This document shows positions 19,604 to 22,865 of a stretch of DNA of 22,865 bases, piece after piece. The notes below the pieces were generated by a model, which ran no database searches, was not told the DNA's origin, and saw nothing but the letters and a program-made list of their open reading frames with translations. This DNA is from Isoetes engelmannii. Taxonomy: Eukaryota > Streptophyta > Lycopodiopsida > Isoetales > Isoetaceae. The position numbers and the translations under genes are program-made. Location of the stretch: assembly GCA_011763485.2 (NCBI GenBank), contig JAANSK020253830.1, positions 1 to 22,865 of the forward strand, given 5' to 3'. Each line of letters begins with the position of its first letter. The stretch's first letter is position 1.

Positions 19604-20280
19604 GCTAATTCCAACTCCAACATCCACTTCTTGAATCGTACCAGCATCGTTTGCACCATCCCCTATGCCTAATGTTGTCTTGCCAATTCCTTCTTTGACA
19701 AGTCTGGTAACCTATACAGATATTCAACTCCATCATGTTTACCAAGAAAATGAAATAACATACCAATACAACGAGCTAATTAAATGTATAAAGAGTATAA
19801 GGGAGACATACCAAACGAGACATATATATCAACCAAAGCTTTATGTTCTGAAGAGGCTCTATGATGATTGACACACAATTCACAAATAAATGTGTAATGT
19901 CTCCTCAAGAGCATCTTCCAATGCATATGACAGGATTTTCCATTTCTCTTAACCCGTATGCAGGCATCATCTTCGTCTGCAGTGTATTACAAAATAAAAT
20001 AGGGCTCTTCCTTCATGGCACATCTTAAGTAATGCATGAAATAACCTGCAAATTCTTGGATATCGAAGGCAACACAATTGTTATAATTTAACAGTTAATT
20101 ACATAAAGTCATAGTGACTTGAGCTTGAGTCAAATTGGGGGAAAAAAGCATTACCTTTCAGTCTGCTTGTTTATAGGTTTGCTATTCTACATCCGCTGCT
20201 TTAGTCATGACCTACTACTACTACTACATAACCGTGACTGTATAATAGCTCCATTCGCAGGCTGCAAGCATACGAGATAG
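19604..20280 (-). pseudogene. P4-type ATPase (phospholipid flippase, ALA-like) fragment with retained intron
   Basis: P4-ATPases flip phospholipids across membranes. Three blocks appear on the minus strand in family order. Near 20272-20255 is YACSLR, resembling the ACSLLR block after the DKMETA motif. At about 19941-19834 are GKS, then a 1-base frame change, LSYALEDALEETL, a stop, and RASSEHKAL, matching GKSLTYALED...CCRSSPKQKAL. At 19711-19604 is [22 protein letters not shown] and then [11 protein letters not shown], the hinge motif with the GDGAND Mg-binding aspartates. An intron of 122 nt (19833-19712, GT...TATAG) separates KAL from VTRL, where plant ALA genes also appear to be split. Sequence past GVGIS does not match the family. 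It is a captured or inserted gene piece, not a gene. Confidence 0.75.
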
Positions 20281-20800
20281 TAAATTCATAAAAATAATGG
20301 AAAATGTATGATCCTGGGTGTCAGGTCTCTTGCCAACAATATTTAAATGCTCATGAGCAGATTTAGAGATGCTGCTAGTTTAGAAAATTGACCAATTCAA
20401 ATCGAACTAGTGAATAATTTGAATGGTACCTTGACTCCGATACGAAACTCCCCTGCAACATCTGTAGCTCCGAATCATTTCTAAATAACCTACTTGCATC
20501 TGAAATCTGATAAACAAGGCATCAGTCTTATGCTGACTCTAAAACCTAAAAGTCTACTACGATATCAAAACCTACGCAACAAAATCCCTTAGATTTAACT
20601 GTGATAAACAACATCTAGAAGAGACAGCCGAAGGAATATACCTAAATCTATTTCGATCAAACCTTTACTCTATTGCTTCTAAAGAGTTTTTTCCAGTTAT
20701 TTTTGGTGACGATTCCAATAGCAGAGGGACTTTCTGAAATGTATGGCGATTTGATGGCCCCAAGGTGCAATACAATCATCTATGGGGATGGCAACTTTGT
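20281..20800. other. No gene recognised
   Basis: No coding block could be matched, including to upstream P4-ATPase exons. Sequence is AT-rich with no clear repeat. Confidence 0.4.
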
Positions 20801-20804
20801 TCGC

Positions 20805-20990
20805 GGACTCTCCAACTGAGCTCGGCGAATGTTACAGTCCGCTCAAATTTGCCCCTTTTGAAGGGGCGAATCTTTTTTCCTTTAAAAAAAAGCTTCCTTA
20901 TAAAAATTCGCCACAATTTTTTTCCAAACCCCTAAAAAATCGCCATTTGGCGATTAATCGCCACTCTTTTATACCCTGGTATAAGGTAAT
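20805..20990. repeat. Cluster of GGCGA words and short palindromes
   Basis: GGCGAA/TTCGCC or GGCGAT/ATCGCC words occur about six times in 20820-20965. Three small hairpins follow one another: GCCCCTT-TTG-AAGGGGC (about 20851-20867), ATCGCCA-TT-TGGCGAT (about 20939-20954) and TTATACC-CT-GGTATAA (about 20969-20984). The word AATTTGCCCCTTTT is shared with the sequence upstream of the Ser-rich ORF near 18100. It may be the subterminal region of the nested element that carries the P4-ATPase piece. Confidence 0.5.
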
Positions 20991-21220
20991 TATGACCTCG
21001 ATTTTCTCAATCCTAAAATTGGTTGTTCCAAGAAAGTAACATGTTTCACACTGCCAAACATTCTCGAACGAGAACTTTTATAACTACTGTACATTTACAC
21101 ACTTTGCAAACAAAATACTTCTTTTTGAAATTAACATACTTGTCAAAGAATCTAAGGTCATACCAGAAAGTGCAAATATTCATTGGGAAAAAGAAACTAG
21201 AAGTACCTGAATTGGAAAAC

Positions 21221-22398
21221 TTAGTCAAGTAGAGTGTCCTTTGGCATATGGCAGATGCTTTCTGTCATAGATGCCATTGATTGTGCAATCTTCAATGTGT
21301 TTGATGATCTCATAGTTTCTAATTTCCTGATCAGTTCATCTTTCTTTACATCTCTGGCCATCATGTAATCTAATTTCCTTTTTTCATTTTCCCCAAAACT
21401 GCTAATCATGTTTGAAATACCAGAAGCAATTTCTTCATCAATTTGCACCCTTGAACTTTTCCTGGCAGTAGGCTTACCTGCAACTCCTGGTTGGTTACAT
21501 GCAGCAGACCTTGGACTAGTATGAGAATGATTGCAAGTACTTGGGGTGTCTTTCCTTGAGTTTTTGTCTTGGCCATTTGAATTGCCCTTGCTGCTGTTTT
21601 TTTCAGGTACCTATTGGACTAACTGGATTCTCTTCTTCCAAATTTACAAATTCTTCTTCTTCAAAGGCAGCATTTGTTCTCATAGTCTCATAAAAAGTAT
21701 CAGACATGTAAGAGTTCGGGTACATACCAGCATCCTCAAAAGCTTCTGCTCCAAATGCACGATCATCTCCAGCACCAGGGATGTCCCTATCATTTGTAAC
21801 TCCATGCTTTAAATCTTCCATCACATCAATTTAAGGCCATGAAGATGGTTCAGAACCAGTCTTTTGGGAAGCTTCTTTTTCATCCCTAAATTTTAACTGC
21901 AATTTATCCCATTTGTTTCTTAATTGCCTCAATTCCTCCAAACCATGCATAGTTACCTGAAGTTTGGTCATAATCTCTCTCCATTGAGTGGATGAAAGAT
22001 TGATACTTCCATTATTGTGTATTGTACTCCTTCACTAAAGCAATCATAGTGGAAATAGCATTATCTGACCAATCCACAGGTGTTTTCCTCGTCTTGGATT
22101 GGATCTGGACAACCGAGCTGCTCTCATGAACAATCATGGTCATTTCATTATCCTGAGGCTCGGATTGCACTTCTCTTATACATGTTTCTCTCTGATCATG
22201 TTTCTTACCCCGAGTTCTGCTACTAGAAGCAATTATAGGCTCAGAATTGATTTCAATTGCAACCGACTGTGAAACTAATCCAGTCATTCTCTTTGTTCTT
22301 CTAGGAGGCATTTTCTCATTTCTTGGTGGAATGAAAGGCTTTGATGCAATGGGCAGAGATGATCTTGTTGCTTTGGTCATGATCTTTCTTTGCTGCAA
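21221..22398 (-). pseudogene. Harbinger Myb/SANT-like (trihelix) DNA-binding protein, broken
   Basis: In PIF/Harbinger elements this second protein binds subterminal DNA and helps the transposase enter the nucleus and act. The first frame (22398-22012) has a basic, Ser/Thr-rich N-terminus with PPRRTKRM, then the first helix of the domain, DWSDNAISTMIALVKEY. After a frame change near 22015 the domain continues, STQWREIMTKL and LRQLRNKWDKLQLKFRDEK. An in-frame stop near 21832 precedes an acidic part (21824-21603) ending EEEFVNLEEENP. After another frame change the C-terminal helical region (21448-21221) reads IDEEIASGISNMISSF. The breaks are about as many as in the transposase, so both genes probably died together. 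Confidence 0.82.
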
Positions 22399-22797
22399 TG
22401 CGAAAATTCTGAAGATTTCAGATTTGCAATTCTGGAAATGAATTCATTGTTACAATTCGATTCTACAAAATTGATTCAAGAAGATCAAGATTCACTTACC
22501 AGAATGTCAATACTCGCGAATGGCAGCTTTGGAGGGAAGAATTGGGAAGAACTAGTTCTTAACCCACCTTCCTCGAACAGGGCCCGAAATTGAGGACTGA
22601 AATTCTGGCCACCAGAAAGTGGTTGTTAAATTTTTCGGCCTATTACCCTTAACAAGCGAAAAGGTTGTAGAAATCCCCTTAACGCCAGTTAGGGGCATTT
22701 TATCTCTAAATGCGGAGTCCACTAAGTGGACAATCGCATCATCTCTAATAATCTCTCCTCTCAAATTGTCTCTCATGTACACTCCCATGATCTCTCA
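22399..22797. other. Right subterminal region of the Harbinger element
   Basis: This is the presumed leader and subterminal DNA of the Myb-like gene. On the minus strand GGGCCCTGTTCGAGG begins near 22586, similar to Tourist/Harbinger terminal repeats, but no left partner was found. The open frame at 22788-22552 has no recognisable content. Confidence 0.4.
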
Positions 22798-22813
22798 TCG
22801 ATCATGTGGCCAA

Positions 22814-22818
<5 letters not shown>

Positions 22819-22865
<47 letters not shown>
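22819..22865. repeat. (CT)n microsatellite at the window edge
   Basis: A pure CT run of more than 23 units continues past the end of the window. It lies just outside the candidate right end of the Harbinger element, in the same orientation as the (CT)n run before its left end. Confidence 0.97.

Larger units (their letters stand above)
14873..22815 (+). mobile_element. Candidate PIF/Harbinger DNA transposon, 7.9 kb, with captured or nested interior
   Basis: GGTCGGCCACATGATCGA (14873-14890) and the inverse of 22798-22815 match at 17 of 18 bases. Just inside, GAGAGATCAGGGGAG (14947-14961) and GAGAGATCATGGGAG (inverse of 22797-22783) match at 14 of 15, with about 56 extra bases on the left. Between these ends lie the two Harbinger genes, transposase (rightward) and Myb/SANT-like (leftward), in convergent order. 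Outside both ends lie (CT)n tracts in the same orientation, as expected if the element entered a CT-rich repeat. The 3-bp TWA target duplication usual for the family is not visible, so the exact ends are not proven. Both genes are broken. Confidence 0.6.

Noticed and set aside
22572-22590. GGGCCCTGTTCGAGG on the minus strand as the true right Harbinger terminus
   Set aside because: It resembles Tourist/Harbinger ends, but no inverted partner was found before the transposase and no TWA duplication is adjacent. The 18-bp pair at 14873 and 22815 fits better.

Overview
The window looks like nuclear DNA from a land plant with a transposon-rich genome. It holds one complete, intron-containing PIN auxin-efflux carrier gene and one small two-exon gene, both with GT-AG introns, set among plant-type LINE, Harbinger and MITE remnants and many microsatellites. 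The lineage cannot be fixed from sequence alone; a non-flowering vascular plant is possible but is only a guess. No RNA gene, CRISPR array, or LTR or other virus-like element was recognised.

Layout. 1-1085: no gene, with two tRNA T-arm-like stems. 1085-2165 (minus): 3' half of a decayed LINE reverse transcriptase. 2453-3864 (plus): two-exon gene for a 175-residue protein with a hydrophobic C-terminus, not recognised. 3865-4825: tail-to-tail spacer. 4826-7915 (minus): six-exon PIN gene, 618 residues, apparently intact. 7916-9600: its upstream region, with a TATA candidate, an ACGT cluster and a fused G-box/auxin-response motif. 9600-14800: intergenic debris with a nested hairpin/MITE pair, a second LINE fragment, SINE-like and poly(A)-tailed sequence, microsatellites and an unrecognised coding relic.

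14873-22815: a candidate 7.9-kb PIF/Harbinger DNA transposon. Its DDE transposase runs rightward (15255-16589) and its Myb/SANT-like DNA-binding protein runs leftward (22398-21221). Matching inverted ends lie beside (CT)n tracts on both sides. Both genes are broken. Between them lie a bidirectional array of a TTTGGCTAAA motif, a small Ser-rich ORF, and fragments of a P4-ATPase (flippase) gene that still carry an intron boundary pair, plus a patch of short GGCGA palindromes. This interior looks like captured or nested material and is the most unusual part of the window.

How the parts work together: the two host genes are convergent neighbours with no visible functional link. Harbinger transposase and Myb-like protein normally act together, the Myb-like protein binding subterminal DNA and helping the transposase, but neither copy here can encode a full protein.
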